In this document: piece by piece, positions 1 to 8,920 of the stretch
Position numbering within the stretch: the first letter of the stretch is position 1
Layout: each line of letters begins with the position of its first letter
Origin: CAZYPH01 sp964649095
GTDB taxonomy: Bacteria > Bdellovibrionota > UBA1018 > UBA923
NCBI GenBank assembly: GCA_964649095.1
Contig: CAZYPH010000051.1
Coordinates: 1-15,071, forward strand
DNA length: 15,071 nt
Direction: 5' to 3'
The notes under the pieces: model-generated
Seen by the model: the letters and a program-made list of their open reading frames with translations, nothing else
Databases searched by the model: none
What the model was told of the DNA's origin: nothing
Program-made: the position numbers and the translations under genes

Positions 1-2438
1 AACTTATAACAAAAACGTACTTGATTAGAAGCCTGACAGTTATGCTGCACCGATTCAAAAGCCACAGCCATGTGATAGTTTTGTATTCCTGACTCGACAC
101 TCTGAAGTTCGGTCATCTCATGATAATGCGTTGAACAAATCGTTAAACTACGGCGCTGCGCCAACTCGAGCGCTATAGCCCAGGCAAGACTTAAACCATC
201 AAACGTGCTAGTGCCCCGCCCCACTTCGTCGACCACCACCAAAGATCGATCCGTGGCGCGACGCAAAATGGCATTCATCTCGGTCATTTCAACCATAAAC
301 GTAGAACGCGCATCGGCAATATTATCGTGCGCGCCGATACGCGTTAAGATTTGATCGACCAGACCTAACTGCATTTTTGACGCCGGCACAGGCGCCCCAA
401 TTTGTGCGGCCAACACCGATAGCGCGACCTGTCGTAACAACGTACTTTTCCCGCCCATGTTGGGGCCGGTTAATAAAACAAAACGACATGCATTGTGATT
501 TAAATATATATTGTTTTTTACGACCGCTTCACCACGATTTTCTAAACTAGAAGCTACCATAGGGTGAAAGCCGTCAATAATATCGATTGATGCCGGTCCA
601 TCGATAATTTCGGGGTAAACGAGTGCTCGTTTCTGTCGTAAAAATTCAAACGATTGCAAAACATCTAACTCTGCCACCTGGCGCGCCAGCGTAAAAATCA
701 ACTTCGAGTATTCCTGAAACGAAGCCACATACGACCGAAACAACGCATACTCTAACTCATGGCGACGCTTCTCCGCATTCAATACGCGGTCTTCAAACTG
801 TTTGAGCTCTTCGGTGATAAACCGCTCACCGTTTGCCGTAGTTTGTTTACGCACATAATCGAGTGGTACTTGTTTTAGGTTGGCCTTGGTAATTTCAATA
901 TAGTACCCAAAAACGCGATTGAATCGCACTTTTAGACTACTAATGCCCGTACGTTCTTTCTGTTCGGCCTCATACTGCAACATCCACTGCTCGCCGTGAT
1001 CGGCTAAATCGATCAGTTCGTCTAATTCACGATGAAAACCTCTTTTAAATAGACCGCCTTCCCGCATAGATAGCGGCGGCGGATCAATCATCTCTGCCTC
1101 CAACCGACTAGCGAAATCTACTAACGATGCTGACAACAATTGATTCAAGCGATTGATAATTGCTAATGACTCTTGCTGCGCTAACGGACGTACTAACTTG
1201 ACGAGCGTGGTAATCGAACGGGCCAACGTGAGCAAATCACGTGCGCCAGCAAAATTGGCCTTTGACAACGTTAGACGCGACGCCAAGCGTTCTAGATCAT
1301 AGACCGAGTGCAACTCGCGACGAAGGGTCTCCAAATAACGTCCCAACGTTTCGGCCGAGCGCTGTCGTTCTTTTATGAGCGAGGCATTAAGAAGAGGTTG
1401 TTTTAACCACTCGCGCAGTAAACGAGCCCCCATCGCAGTACTGGTATAATTTAACCAACGATAAAAACTAAAATCAGAGTCCCCCTGTGGAAACACCTCT
1501 AGAGCCGAACAGCAGCCAGCATCTAACTCAAAATGATCGCGCGATTTAATCGACTCTAACGTGTGTAGGTTCTCGATCTGATGCGTACGAAAGGCTTCAA
1601 ACTGATATTTAATCAACGCCCCGATCGCTACAATCAAGCCCTTGGCATCGTCTGCATTTTGATCGGCAAAATCAGGCGACAGCGCACTCAAATGTTGCAT
1701 CTGAAACTGTTGTTTTAGGCATTCTAAAGCGTAATTCGTGTCAAAATAAAATTTTGGTACCGCACTCAAACGTATACTCGAATGCGTGCGCAAAAACTTA
1801 TCGGTGATCAACTGATTTAATGCACGGTCAGCCTCACTAATAACCACTTCAACAATCGACTCTCGCAAAAACAGCTCTTCAAGCTTTTCTGACGTGTCAC
1901 ACTTACAATAGCGCCACGTACCGGTCGAGGTATTCGCTAACGTTACAAAATAGTAGTTACGACGGTGATCAAAAAAAATACTACACAACAAGGGCTCACC
2001 AACCGCTACATCAAATTCCCCATCTACGTTTGTGCCCGGTGTAACCACACGTACGACATCGCGTCTTACAATACGTTTACCACCGAGTTGTTTGACCTGC
2101 GCTGGGTCTTCTAACTGCTCACAAATAGCAACGCTATAACCATGAGATACTAATTTCTGTATATACTGCGGCGCTGAAAAATGCGGAACCCCGCACATCG
2201 CCACCGGGTCGACATCGTTTTTATTCCTCGATGTCAGAGCAATATTTAAAACCTTGGCGGCCACTTTTGCATCGTCGTAAAAGAGTTCAAAAAAATCACC
2301 CATACGAAAAAACAATAACGCCTGCGGATAACGACTCTTCACCTCATGATACTGCTGCATCAGTGGCGTCATGGTGGCGGGCTCGGCCATAGGGTTATTA
2401 ATTGTTTCGAGATTGGTTTCAAGATTAGTGGCAGTCAT
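1..2438 (-). CDS. mutS: DNA mismatch repair ATPase MutS (3' end cut off by window edge)
   Basis: MutS recognises base mismatches and small loops in new DNA and starts mismatch repair with MutL. Translating the minus strand from the ATG at 2438 gives 812 codons with no stop. The mismatch-reading motif is near the N-terminus (MGDFFELFYDDA; F49 and E51 match the Phe-X-Glu that stacks on the mismatch). The connector, lever and clamp regions follow. The Walker A motif GPNMGGKST is at residues 658-666 (nt 441-467), and Walker B with the signature (VVVDEVGRGTST, D737-E738) lies around nt 200-245. Known MutS proteins are about 850-880 residues, so roughly 50-70 C-terminal residues are missing here. 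It starts 37 bp after the pyk stop on the same strand and has no strong Shine-Dalgarno, so it is probably read from the upstream operon. A second in-frame ATG at 2390 is possible. The family assignment is certain. Confidence 0.98.
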   Translation of the reverse strand, partial: MTATNLETNLETINNPMAEPATMTPLMQQYHEVKSRYPQALLFFRMGDFFELFYDDAKVAAKVLNIALTSRNKNDVDPVAMCGVPHFSAPQYIQKLVSHGYSVAICEQLEDPAQVKQLGGKRIVRRDVVRVVTPGTNVDGEFDVAVGEPLLCSIFFDHRRNYYFVTLANTSTGTWRYCKCDTSEKLEELFLRESIVEVVISEADRALNQLITDKFLRTHSSIRLSAVPKFYFDTNYALECLKQQFQMQHLSALSPDFADQNADDAKGLIVAIGALIKYQFEAFRTHQIENLHTLESIKSRDHFELDAGCCSALEVFPQGDSDFSFYRWLNYTSTAMGARLLREWLKQPLLNASLIKERQRSAETLGRYLETLRRELHSVYDLERLASRLTLSKANFAGARDLLTLARSITTLVKLVRPLAQQESLAIINRLNQLLSASLVDFASRLEAEMIDPPPLSMREGGLFKRGFHRELDELIDLADHGEQWMLQYEAEQKERTGISSLKVRFNRVFGYYIEITKANLKQVPLDYVRKQTTANGERFITEELKQFEDRVLNAEKRRHELEYALFRSYVASFQEYSKLIFTLARQVAELDVLQSFEFLRQKRALVYPEIIDGPASIDIIDGFHPMVASSLENRGEAVVKNNIYLNHNACRFVLLTGPNMGGKSTLLRQVALSVLAAQIGAPVPASKMQLGLVDQILTRIGAHDNIADARSTFMVEMTEMNAILRRATDRSLVVVDEVGRGTSTFDGLSLAWAIALELAQRRSLTICSTHYHEMTELQSVESGIQNYHMAVAFESVQHNCQASNQVRFCYK

Positions 2439-2475
2439 GATTACAGACTAATTTGCCCTGCCAACTAAAGTCTGT

Positions 2476-3969
2476 CTAGGCTTTGTAGTCGCTGCGGACA
2501 GTCACTACTTTTAAGAGATTCGTCGTGCCATATTGTAGCGGCGGGTGCCCGGCGGTCATCACAATGGCATCGCCCTTTTGCACAAATCCTAAACGTGACG
2601 ATTCTACTTCGCCAAACGTAAATACTTTTTCAATGTCTTGAGTTGGTTCAATCGATGTCGTCTGCACACCCCATACTAAAGCCAATTGCTGACGAATCGT
2701 CATACTATCACTCATCGCCAGAATCTGTGTTTGCGGACGGTACCGACTTAAAAACCGCGCGGCCTGCCCCGTATGCGTTGTACAGACAATCACTTTCGCC
2801 GAAACAGCGCGCGCCATAAGACTGGCGGCGTACTCAATAGCATCCGACACCACTTTCGAGCCCTGTTGCCAGGTCCATTTTTTGTCAAACTTCATGTTGG
2901 CTTCAACTTCAGTGATAATTTTATGCATCACCTCAACCACAAGCACCGGATGCGCCCCACTAGCCGTCTCCGCCGAGAGCATCACGGCATCAGTACCATC
3001 TAAAATAGCATTCGCAACGTCGCTCGCCTCCGCGCGAGTGGGCCGTGGGCTAGAGACCATGCTCTCTAACATTTGCGTCGCCGTAATAACGGGGCGCCCC
3101 AGCTGATTGCATTTTTCGATAATTAATTTTTGTAAAAGTGGCACTTGCTCTGTGCCGACTTCTACACCCAAATCACCGCGAGCTACCATGACGACATCAG
3201 ACTCCGCTACAATCGCGTCTAGATGGGTTATGGCCTCGCGTTTCTCAATTTTTGAACAAACTAAAATTCTTTTTTTTGTTGGATTCAGACGTTTTGTTTT
3301 TTCAGCTATCAATTCTTTTAATTGAATAAGTTCATCCGCATGGCGCACAAACGACAATGCTACGTAATCAACCCCCAATTTCACGCCAAACTCTAAATCA
3401 GCAAGATCTTTTGGCGGAAGCGCCTCGACCGACAGTTTTGAGGTCGGAAAGTTCATACCTTTTTTATCTTTTAGTACTCCGCCAAACTCCACCAAACCAA
3501 AAAGCCTTGTGCCCTCTACGCGTTGAACAAGAACATCTAGATTGCCATCATCGATAAAAATATGCTCGCCCGGCAGCACTTCTTGAGCGAGTTTTTCGTA
3601 ATTATAAGGAATTTGTTTCGTGCCGTTTGCACCCACACACCCTAGCGGCAATTTAGATTCGTGTTCAAACTCAACGACGTCGCCTTCGTTTAATTTCAAA
3701 GCACCATCTTGAAAGCGACCGACGCGAAGTTTAGGCCCCTGAAGATCTTGTAGAATAGCGACAGGTTGTTTTAACTCTTTCGAAACTTTGCGGATCTGGT
3801 CAAAACGTATTTTGTGGTCATCATGACTACCGTGCGAAAAATTTAAACGAAAAACGTTTACCCCGGCGATAATTAAATGTTTGATAACGTCTTCCGACGA
3901 CGAGGAAGGCCCCAACGTGGCCACAATTTTTGCGCGTCGTTTAACTTTTTCGAGCCAAGATGAGTTCAT
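2476..3969 (-). CDS. pyk: Pyruvate kinase
   Basis: This enzyme catalyses the last step of glycolysis, phosphoenolpyruvate + ADP to pyruvate + ATP, in the cytoplasm. The 497-residue product has normal family length (about 470-500). Visible motifs are KIVATLGPSS near the start, RLNFSHG (41-47), LQDLQGPKLRVG (73-84), the catalytic SKIE lysine K240 with E242, the metal-site signature MVARGDLGVE (D266), TATQMLESM (296-304), PTRAEASDVANAILDGTDAV and LSAETASG. The C-terminal regulatory domain is present (residues ~360-497, with VIVCTTHTGQAARFLSRYRP). All key residues are intact. The ATG at 3969 lies 29 bp inside the end of the upstream coiled-coil gene, so translation is probably coupled to it; only a weak GGCGG precedes the start. 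mutS follows 37 bp downstream. Confidence 0.97.
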   Translation of the reverse strand: MNSSWLEKVKRRAKIVATLGPSSSSEDVIKHLIIAGVNVFRLNFSHGSHDDHKIRFDQIRKVSKELKQPVAILQDLQGPKLRVGRFQDGALKLNEGDVVEFEHESKLPLGCVGANGTKQIPYNYEKLAQEVLPGEHIFIDDGNLDVLVQRVEGTRLFGLVEFGGVLKDKKGMNFPTSKLSVEALPPKDLADLEFGVKLGVDYVALSFVRHADELIQLKELIAEKTKRLNPTKKRILVCSKIEKREAITHLDAIVAESDVVMVARGDLGVEVGTEQVPLLQKLIIEKCNQLGRPVITATQMLESMVSSPRPTRAEASDVANAILDGTDAVMLSAETASGAHPVLVVEVMHKIITEVEANMKFDKKWTWQQGSKVVSDAIEYAASLMARAVSAKVIVCTTHTGQAARFLSRYRPQTQILAMSDSMTIRQQLALVWGVQTTSIEPTQDIEKVFTFGEVESSRLGFVQKGDAIVMTAGHPPLQYGTTNLLKVVTVRSDYKA

Positions 3970-5893
3970 TTGTCCGCCGTAATTTGTCGATTTGATCTTG
4001 GAAGGCTTCTTCTTGCAGCTTTAATTTTTCTTTCATGGTGCGCTCTTTAGAGTCTAATTCTTTTGCGTGCTGCGAGCGTTCAAATTCAATTTGTTCTTTT
4101 GTGCGTTTTAACGTTTCACGAATTTCTTTTTCTTGCTCCGCTTTGAGTTTTGTCATTTCAGCTTCGTAGCGGTCTTTTGATTCTGCTAGTTTTGCCTCGT
4201 ATTGAATAGCCATCGATCGATTTCGAGATTGTAAATCGTACATCAACATGCGTTTTTCATGATCAGCATCACTCCGCAAACGCTGGCTTTGGCTGGCATT
4301 ATAGCTTTTAAACTCTTCAGAGGCTTCGTCGTAATTCTCTTTCGTCGCTAAAAGATTTTTCGAATACAACTCAGTTAATCGTTTGGTGCGCGAACGCGCC
4401 ATCAGATCGTTGCTATCTTTCTCCATCTTTTTTAGTGCTTCAAACTCGGCTTCACGATTGGCCAGGGTCTGCTCCATCTCCGATACTTTCTGCCTAGATT
4501 CGCGCGATGTATTATAGACCTTTTGTTGTGATTCTCGCCTGATCTGACGGGTTTGATTTTCAAACTCTTCACGCAGTCGACTTGTGTGGTCATCGGCTTG
4601 CTGCTCCGACGACTGCACCGCCACTTGCGACGCCATAGCAATGCGCCGTTTTTCATTATCGGCACGCTCACGTGCGGCATTGGTTTCTAAAGAGTGTTGT
4701 AGTTTGATGCGACCAAACTCTTCTGTATTTTTCAATTCGTCCGCACGCATTCGGTTTTGAAAGCTTCGAGTCAACTCTTGGGCGTTACTCTCACTCAAGT
4801 CTTTTTGTTTACGCAACTCATCTGAATACGTCTGTTTTAGCGAATCGACAGAATTCTGGGCATTACGGCGCACACCCTCGTTCGACAGATACTGATCTTG
4901 CATCATTTGTTTTTCACGTAGACCCTGACGCAAATCGGCACGATCTTTTTCTAACTGCTTTTCATGTTTTAAATTTTGCGTCGCCTTTCCAAAATCATGC
5001 CGCATCTCTTGTTCTTTCATGCGGTGGCTATGTTCGGCGCGTGCTAACTTGTCTTGATTGTCGCGGTCTTTTTTGTTTTGCAGAAAATTGTAGTGATTCA
5101 ACGTCTCATCAATACTTTGGGCGTTGCGCCTTTTAAATTCGTCTAAAGACGCCTCGCCGCGGGTGGCGCGGTCTTGAATCATTTTCTCTTTTTCGTCTTT
5201 TAGTTGCTGTTCACGCAAACCAAAACTTGCACGCAAGGATTCGCGATCTGATTTTGATTCATCAGCCAACTTCTCATATTTTACGTTGTTAGAAAGTTTA
5301 TCCGTCTCAACATCTCTATTCGTGCGACGAATAAATTCATCTTTTTGACGACGATTATCTTGAGCATTACGCGTTAAAGCCCGCGCATTGGCCTCTTGCT
5401 GAGCCGACATTTTTCTTTCAAAATCAGACTCTAATTGTTTTTTGTCTTGTTCGTATTGCTGGCGCAAATCACTAAAACGCTGCTCCCGCATCTGGCGCTC
5501 GGAGTCGATCGTTTTTTTTCCGCCGCCGACTAAATCTTCTAACTGACCGCGCTGGATTTCGTCTTTTCTCGACCGCTCGAGTGCGGCTTCGTTTTGAATT
5601 TTACCAAGTCGATTATAATTTTCTAAACGTTCGTTTTGGATGGTCTTTTCAAACTGGTCGCGATTTTTATCTAACGACGACTCAAAACGCTCGCGGCTGT
5701 CGGCCAAAGCCTGCTCCGAGCGCGCACGCGTTTGGTCTAAAACACGCCTTTGGGTGTTTTCAAGCGAAGCGATTTGATCTTGCTGCTTCTCACGCAACTG
5801 TTCGAGTTCGCGAGCCTGGTCAAGCTCCCGCTTTTTCAGCGTCTGCACGGCAGCATCTAATTGTTTTCGTGGAACCGTATCGGCGACATCCAT
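3941..5893 (-). CDS. Large cytoplasmic coiled-coil protein, function unknown
   Basis: The 650-residue product is almost all charged and polar (Glu, Arg, Lys, Gln, Asp) with regularly spaced Leu, Ile, Met and Phe, as expected of one very long coiled coil. No signal peptide, membrane segment or enzyme motif is visible. The only clear break is a Gly-rich hinge (LVGGGKK, residues 121-127); shorter basic and Asn/Ser-rich stretches interrupt the pattern later. It is the first gene of a minus-strand run and overlaps pyk by 29 bp. No Shine-Dalgarno precedes the ATG at 5893; a weak promoter ends 14 bases before it. Proteins of this type act as filaments, scaffolds or spacers, and intermediate-filament-like coiled-coil proteins are known in Bdellovibrio, but identity with any of these is not shown. 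Its position ahead of pyk does not reveal a metabolic role. Confidence 0.9.
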   Translation of the reverse strand: MDVADTVPRKQLDAAVQTLKKRELDQARELEQLREKQQDQIASLENTQRRVLDQTRARSEQALADSRERFESSLDKNRDQFEKTIQNERLENYNRLGKIQNEAALERSRKDEIQRGQLEDLVGGGKKTIDSERQMREQRFSDLRQQYEQDKKQLESDFERKMSAQQEANARALTRNAQDNRRQKDEFIRRTNRDVETDKLSNNVKYEKLADESKSDRESLRASFGLREQQLKDEKEKMIQDRATRGEASLDEFKRRNAQSIDETLNHYNFLQNKKDRDNQDKLARAEHSHRMKEQEMRHDFGKATQNLKHEKQLEKDRADLRQGLREKQMMQDQYLSNEGVRRNAQNSVDSLKQTYSDELRKQKDLSESNAQELTRSFQNRMRADELKNTEEFGRIKLQHSLETNAARERADNEKRRIAMASQVAVQSSEQQADDHTSRLREEFENQTRQIRRESQQKVYNTSRESRQKVSEMEQTLANREAEFEALKKMEKDSNDLMARSRTKRLTELYSKNLLATKENYDEASEEFKSYNASQSQRLRSDADHEKRMLMYDLQSRNRSMAIQYEAKLAESKDRYEAEMTKLKAEQEKEIRETLKRTKEQIEFERSQHAKELDSKERTMKEKLKLQEEAFQDQIDKLRRTNELILARKS

Positions 5894-5907
5894 GTCTATC
5901 GTTTAAT

Positions 5908-5936
5908 AGTGTAGCTAACCCGTCGTTTTCGACCAA
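5908..5936 (-). promoter_or_regulatory. Weak candidate sigma70 promoter for the coiled-coil/pyk/mutS run
   Basis: On the minus strand a TTGGTC (-35, 5931-5936) and TACACT (-10, 5908-5913) are 17 bases apart. The -10 ends 14 bases before the ATG at 5893, so the leader would be only about 8 bases. Match quality is modest (3/6 and 4/6). Confidence 0.35.
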
Positions 5937-6006
5937 CTCGGCAATATTGCAACGCGGCAGAATAGACCTGTCATTTTAGTAACCTAGGTGGTCGGGTGAG
6001 AACGGC

Positions 6007-6035
6007 TTGACTCCAACTCTATATATGACTATATT
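6007..6035 (+). promoter_or_regulatory. Sigma70-type promoter giving a leaderless mRNA for the first repeat-protein gene
   Basis: TTGACT (6007-6012) and TATATT (6030-6035) are separated by exactly 17 bases, each 5/6 to consensus. Only nine bases (6036-6044) lie between the -10 box and the ATG at 6045, so transcription should begin at or within a few bases of the start codon. No Shine-Dalgarno fits. This is one of the best-looking promoters in the window. Confidence 0.7.
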
Positions 6036-6044
6036 ACTCAACTA

Positions 6045-7601
6045 ATGATTTTTTCAATTCGTTCTCTAAACAACCTTTTCGTCACGAGCCTAATGGTTTT
6101 CAGCGTAAACATGGCCTACGCACAAGTAACACCAATAACCGAGGGCTCCCCGCAGCTTCGGGCCCTGTTTGGACTTGATGGCAACCCAGCCCCGAGGGTG
6201 CGCTATCCCTTAGATCGACCACGGTCAACCCTTACCGCTACGGGAGACCCTCGACGCTACGAAACAGCGTTGCGCACTCTAGGCCGCTTGGGATTAAACG
6301 AGGACCAGGTTCTCGTTAGGTTATTGTCTAGTGAAGACGTCGATACAGTATTGGATCCTCAATTTGAACCCGCCTTTCAAAATCTTCGACGACTGGGCCT
6401 AACGGCCGAGCAGGCGCTGGAGGCTACCATTTTTCGCGACGATCTTTACCTGAGAGCGGCGCCTACGTTTCTAACAGCAGTTCGAAGTTTAGTGACAGCG
6501 GGGTTGTCAGTGGCACAAGCCTTAGATGCGGTTCGCACGCGGCACCATCTTTCCTTTTTTGCCCATCACTGTTTTCCTGTAATGCTAAACAATCTACGCC
6601 GTGCCGGCCTGTCGCTGCGTCAGATTTGTGATCAAGCGCCTCATATTCGGTATAGTTTTGAAAGCTCAGAAACCCCTTGTGATAGTATTTCCTACGGAAA
6701 CGAACGCTTCGTATCCGCTTTCCAAAACTTGCGATGGGTGGGCGATTCTAGCGAACACGCGTTGGAACGCTTAAGCGAGCGGAGTGGCTTTGACAGACTC
6801 GACAACTTAGGCAGCAGGCACTTTAGGCGCGCCTTTGAGATTTTACGCAGTTTGAACGTGTCCATGGAGCACGCCGTGCAGTTCTTAAGCCAATTTGATC
6901 CCCAATACGACCTGCCATTTTCCAACTATCGTGAAGCCTTTGAGGTAATGCGCGGCCTAGGCTATTCGGACACCCAAATTTTAAGCTACTTTTCTGACCC
7001 GCGCTATGTCCCCTACTACATCAGAAGAGCTGTAGCACACCCCAACTTTCCCGAGGCCTTCCAGAATTTACGTAGTATGGGAGTCTCGCATGCGGCAATA
7101 TTAGATCACAGCTTCACCGAAGAGCTCGTAGAAACCAGGGCCCATGTAGACTTTCAAAATGCAGTTCAAATATTACGCGCTTTAGGCCTTCCGCTTGAGA
7201 ATGCTATCAATGAGATCGACTCTGTCGAACAGATAATCGTCATCCGGACTCCAAATTATAGCGATGCATTCCGTCGACTAACACAGGCTTTCGAACGCCG
7301 GGAATACATCGCTTACTTTGGTTTAGTGCGACAAAGACTTCGCACCGTTGATGACCTACATACGGTTTTACACGCGTCGTTTGACGCCGCTTGGGATAAC
7401 CTAACCCAATTGCGGTTACCGCCCGACGAGCTCAGGGAGGCTAGTGATAGGTTATTTGAACTCGGCCGTCGGCACCGCCCGCTCTTACACTGCGTAAGCA
7501 ACCCAGAATTTGTTAGCGATTATCGTGCACTTCGAAATGGAAGACTTGCCATCACAAGATGCCTCTCCCGTGGCTCGCCTCGTAACCCGAACAACCGCTA
7601 A
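6045..7601 (+). CDS. Exported protein of ~12 degenerate 35-residue helical repeats (paralogue of the next gene)
   Basis: The 518-residue product begins with a clear Sec signal peptide (R6, hydrophobic core at 11-21, AYA|Q cleavage after residue 26). A Pro/Arg-rich linker follows to about residue 68. The rest is about 12 copies of a 35-45-residue unit with pattern P-x-F-x-x-A-F-x-x-L-R-x-L-G-x-S-x-E-x-A-L, for example FEPAFQNLRRLGLTAEQAL and FVSAFQNLRWVGDSSEHAL. Each unit looks like two short helices, so the fold is probably an alpha solenoid. The last unit (NPEFVSDYRALR) is truncated. No catalytic motif is visible. The motif has a loose resemblance to mTERF-type repeats (LxxLGFS), but this is not proven. 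The gene is followed after 20 bp by a paralogue, so the two are likely co-transcribed. Function is unknown; periplasmic or secreted binding is a guess. Confidence 0.88.
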   Translation: MIFSIRSLNNLFVTSLMVFSVNMAYAQVTPITEGSPQLRALFGLDGNPAPRVRYPLDRPRSTLTATGDPRRYETALRTLGRLGLNEDQVLVRLLSSEDVDTVLDPQFEPAFQNLRRLGLTAEQALEATIFRDDLYLRAAPTFLTAVRSLVTAGLSVAQALDAVRTRHHLSFFAHHCFPVMLNNLRRAGLSLRQICDQAPHIRYSFESSETPCDSISYGNERFVSAFQNLRWVGDSSEHALERLSERSGFDRLDNLGSRHFRRAFEILRSLNVSMEHAVQFLSQFDPQYDLPFSNYREAFEVMRGLGYSDTQILSYFSDPRYVPYYIRRAVAHPNFPEAFQNLRSMGVSHAAILDHSFTEELVETRAHVDFQNAVQILRALGLPLENAINEIDSVEQIIVIRTPNYSDAFRRLTQAFERREYIAYFGLVRQRLRTVDDLHTVLHASFDAAWDNLTQLRLPPDELREASDRLFELGRRHRPLLHCVSNPEFVSDYRALRNGRLAITRCLSRGSPRNPNNR

Positions 7602-7606
7602 AGGCT

Positions 7607-7611
7607 AAGGA
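7607..7611 (+). promoter_or_regulatory. Ribosome binding site of the second repeat-protein gene
   Basis: AAGGA lies 10 bases before the ATG at 7622, just after the stop of the preceding gene. It supports translation of gene two from a shared transcript. Confidence 0.5.
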
Positions 7612-7621
7612 CTAATCGACT

Positions 7622-8920
7622 ATGAAATCATTATTTATAAGTTTGTTAACGGTTTTAGGGTTTATTCTTACGCCTTCAGGGCAGGCTCAACCGCAACCGC
7701 GAAATGGTGCTAATCACCGGTCAGTGGCACCGCCCCGATCGAACCATCCGAATTTTACCGCAGCGTTCCAGAAGCTTCGAAACCTAGGGTTTTCTATGGA
7801 GGGTGCGTTGCGCGCTACGTCGTGGGTGCCCCATTTACGCGCGATCGTCGACCCGCGTTTTGCGTCCGCATTTCAGACGCTTCGAAACCTAGGGTTTTCT
7901 ATGGAGGATGCGTTGAGCGGTGCGTCGTGGGTGAGCCAATTAGACGCAATCGTCGACCCGCGTTTTCCGTCCGCATTTCAGACGCTTCGAAATCTAGGGT
8001 TTTCTATGGAGGATGCGTTGGGCGCTACGTCGCACGTACACCGATTAGACGCAATCGTCGATCGGCGTTTTGCGTCCGCATTTCAGACGATTCGAAACCT
8101 CGGGTTTTCTATGGAGGATACGTTGAGCGCTGCGGCGCTCCAATACCCATTAAACGCAATCGTCGACCCGCGTTTTGCGTCCGCATTTCAGACGCTTCGA
8201 AATCTAGGGTTTTCTATGGAGGGTGCGTTGAGCGCTGCGGCGCTCGAATACCCATTAAACGCAATCGTCCATCCGAGATTTTCACTAGCTTTTCAGATCC
8301 TACGAAGCTTAGGAGCCTCTGTCAGCCCGACCTTGGTGGCCGGTTTGACTCCCAATTCGAATATCGATCGCATCGTTGACCAAAACTTTATTTTGGCAGC
8401 TCAGAACCTACGTGAACTAGGCCGTTCTGCTGAAAGCGTGATTGACGATCTCCTAGTATGGCGCCCCCCAGTCGATGGTCGAATAACAAGTTTTGCCCAC
8501 CCCCGCTTTCTTCAAGCCTTTCGAAACTTGACAGACCTTAACCTCTCTGGCGACAGTGCCCTGGCCTATCTTAATCGCGTGGAACGCACCGAAGCCGTCG
8601 GCCATCCGTCGTTTAGCAACGCTTTTCGAGTTTTACGGGGATTAGACATAGGCCATAGGGGAAGCAGGGAACAAATATTAAATGAGCTTTCTACCCCACA
8701 TATAGTTGAAAGCACGATAAACCCCTGGTTCCAGCAAGCCTTTCAAAACCTGAGAACTTTACAAAAAACCCCGGGCGAGGCCTTGGCGCAGCTCGTAGTA
8801 AACCCACAAAATATCGAGTGTATCGGCCAACCGCACTTCCTTGACCGATACCGCCGCGCAACAGCCCCGTCGAGTGCTAGAAGGTCTTTACGACAATTGG
8901 TGCAGGAGATCTGTCATTAA
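7622..8920 (+). CDS. Exported protein of ~11 tandem 35-residue helical repeats, five nearly identical
   Basis: The 432-residue product has a signal peptide (MKSLF n-region, hydrophobic core, GQA|Q near residue 22) and then repeats filling residues 41-432. Units 1-5 (41-76, then 77-111, 112-146, 147-181, 182-216) are near copies: RF-A-S-A-F-Q-T-L-R-N-L-G-F-S-M-E-D-A-L followed by a variable 8-10-residue patch (ATSWVPHL, GASWVSQL, ATSHVHRL, AAALQYPL, AAALEYPL) and a return to AIV. Units 6-10 (35-40 residues) are diverged like those of the upstream gene, and unit 11 is a short cap. The conserved frame with a variable patch is what a binding solenoid might show, but no ligand can be inferred. It forms a likely operon with the 518-residue paralogue. 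The stop overlaps the convergent antitoxin stop by 4 bp (8917-8920). Confidence 0.9.
   Translation: MKSLFISLLTVLGFILTPSGQAQPQPRNGANHRSVAPPRSNHPNFTAAFQKLRNLGFSMEGALRATSWVPHLRAIVDPRFASAFQTLRNLGFSMEDALSGASWVSQLDAIVDPRFPSAFQTLRNLGFSMEDALGATSHVHRLDAIVDRRFASAFQTIRNLGFSMEDTLSAAALQYPLNAIVDPRFASAFQTLRNLGFSMEGALSAAALEYPLNAIVHPRFSLAFQILRSLGASVSPTLVAGLTPNSNIDRIVDQNFILAAQNLRELGRSAESVIDDLLVWRPPVDGRITSFAHPRFLQAFRNLTDLNLSGDSALAYLNRVERTEAVGHPSFSNAFRVLRGLDIGHRGSREQILNELSTPHIVESTINPWFQQAFQNLRTLQKTPGEALAQLVVNPQNIECIGQPHFLDRYRRATAPSSARRSLRQLVQEICH
7742..8269 (+). repeat. 105-bp in-frame tandem repeat array (5 near-identical units)
   Basis: The core CTTCGAAACCTAGGGTTTTC recurs with an exact 105-bp period (the following AACCT/AATCT starts at 7781, 7886, 7991, 8096 and 8201; a diverged sixth is at 8306). 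The unit is 35 codons, so copy-number change keeps the frame. Units 2-5 differ at only a small number of bases, mostly in the patch before the ATCGTCGA stretch, which points to recent tandem duplication or gene conversion. Confidence 0.95.

Noticed and set aside
5581..5979. 132-codon plus-strand open frame
   Set aside because: It is antisense to the coiled-coil gene and runs into the promoter region; its composition is what the reverse of a Lys/Glu/Arg-rich gene gives.
7742..8269. CRISPR-like array
   Set aside because: The units are contiguous 105-bp coding repeats with no short repeat/unique spacer alternation and no cas genes.
7822..8379. 185-codon open frame inside the second repeat-protein gene
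   Set aside because: The repeat period is divisible by three, so an alternative frame stays open through the array by repetition alone. It lacks a start context and the signal peptide belongs to the other frame.
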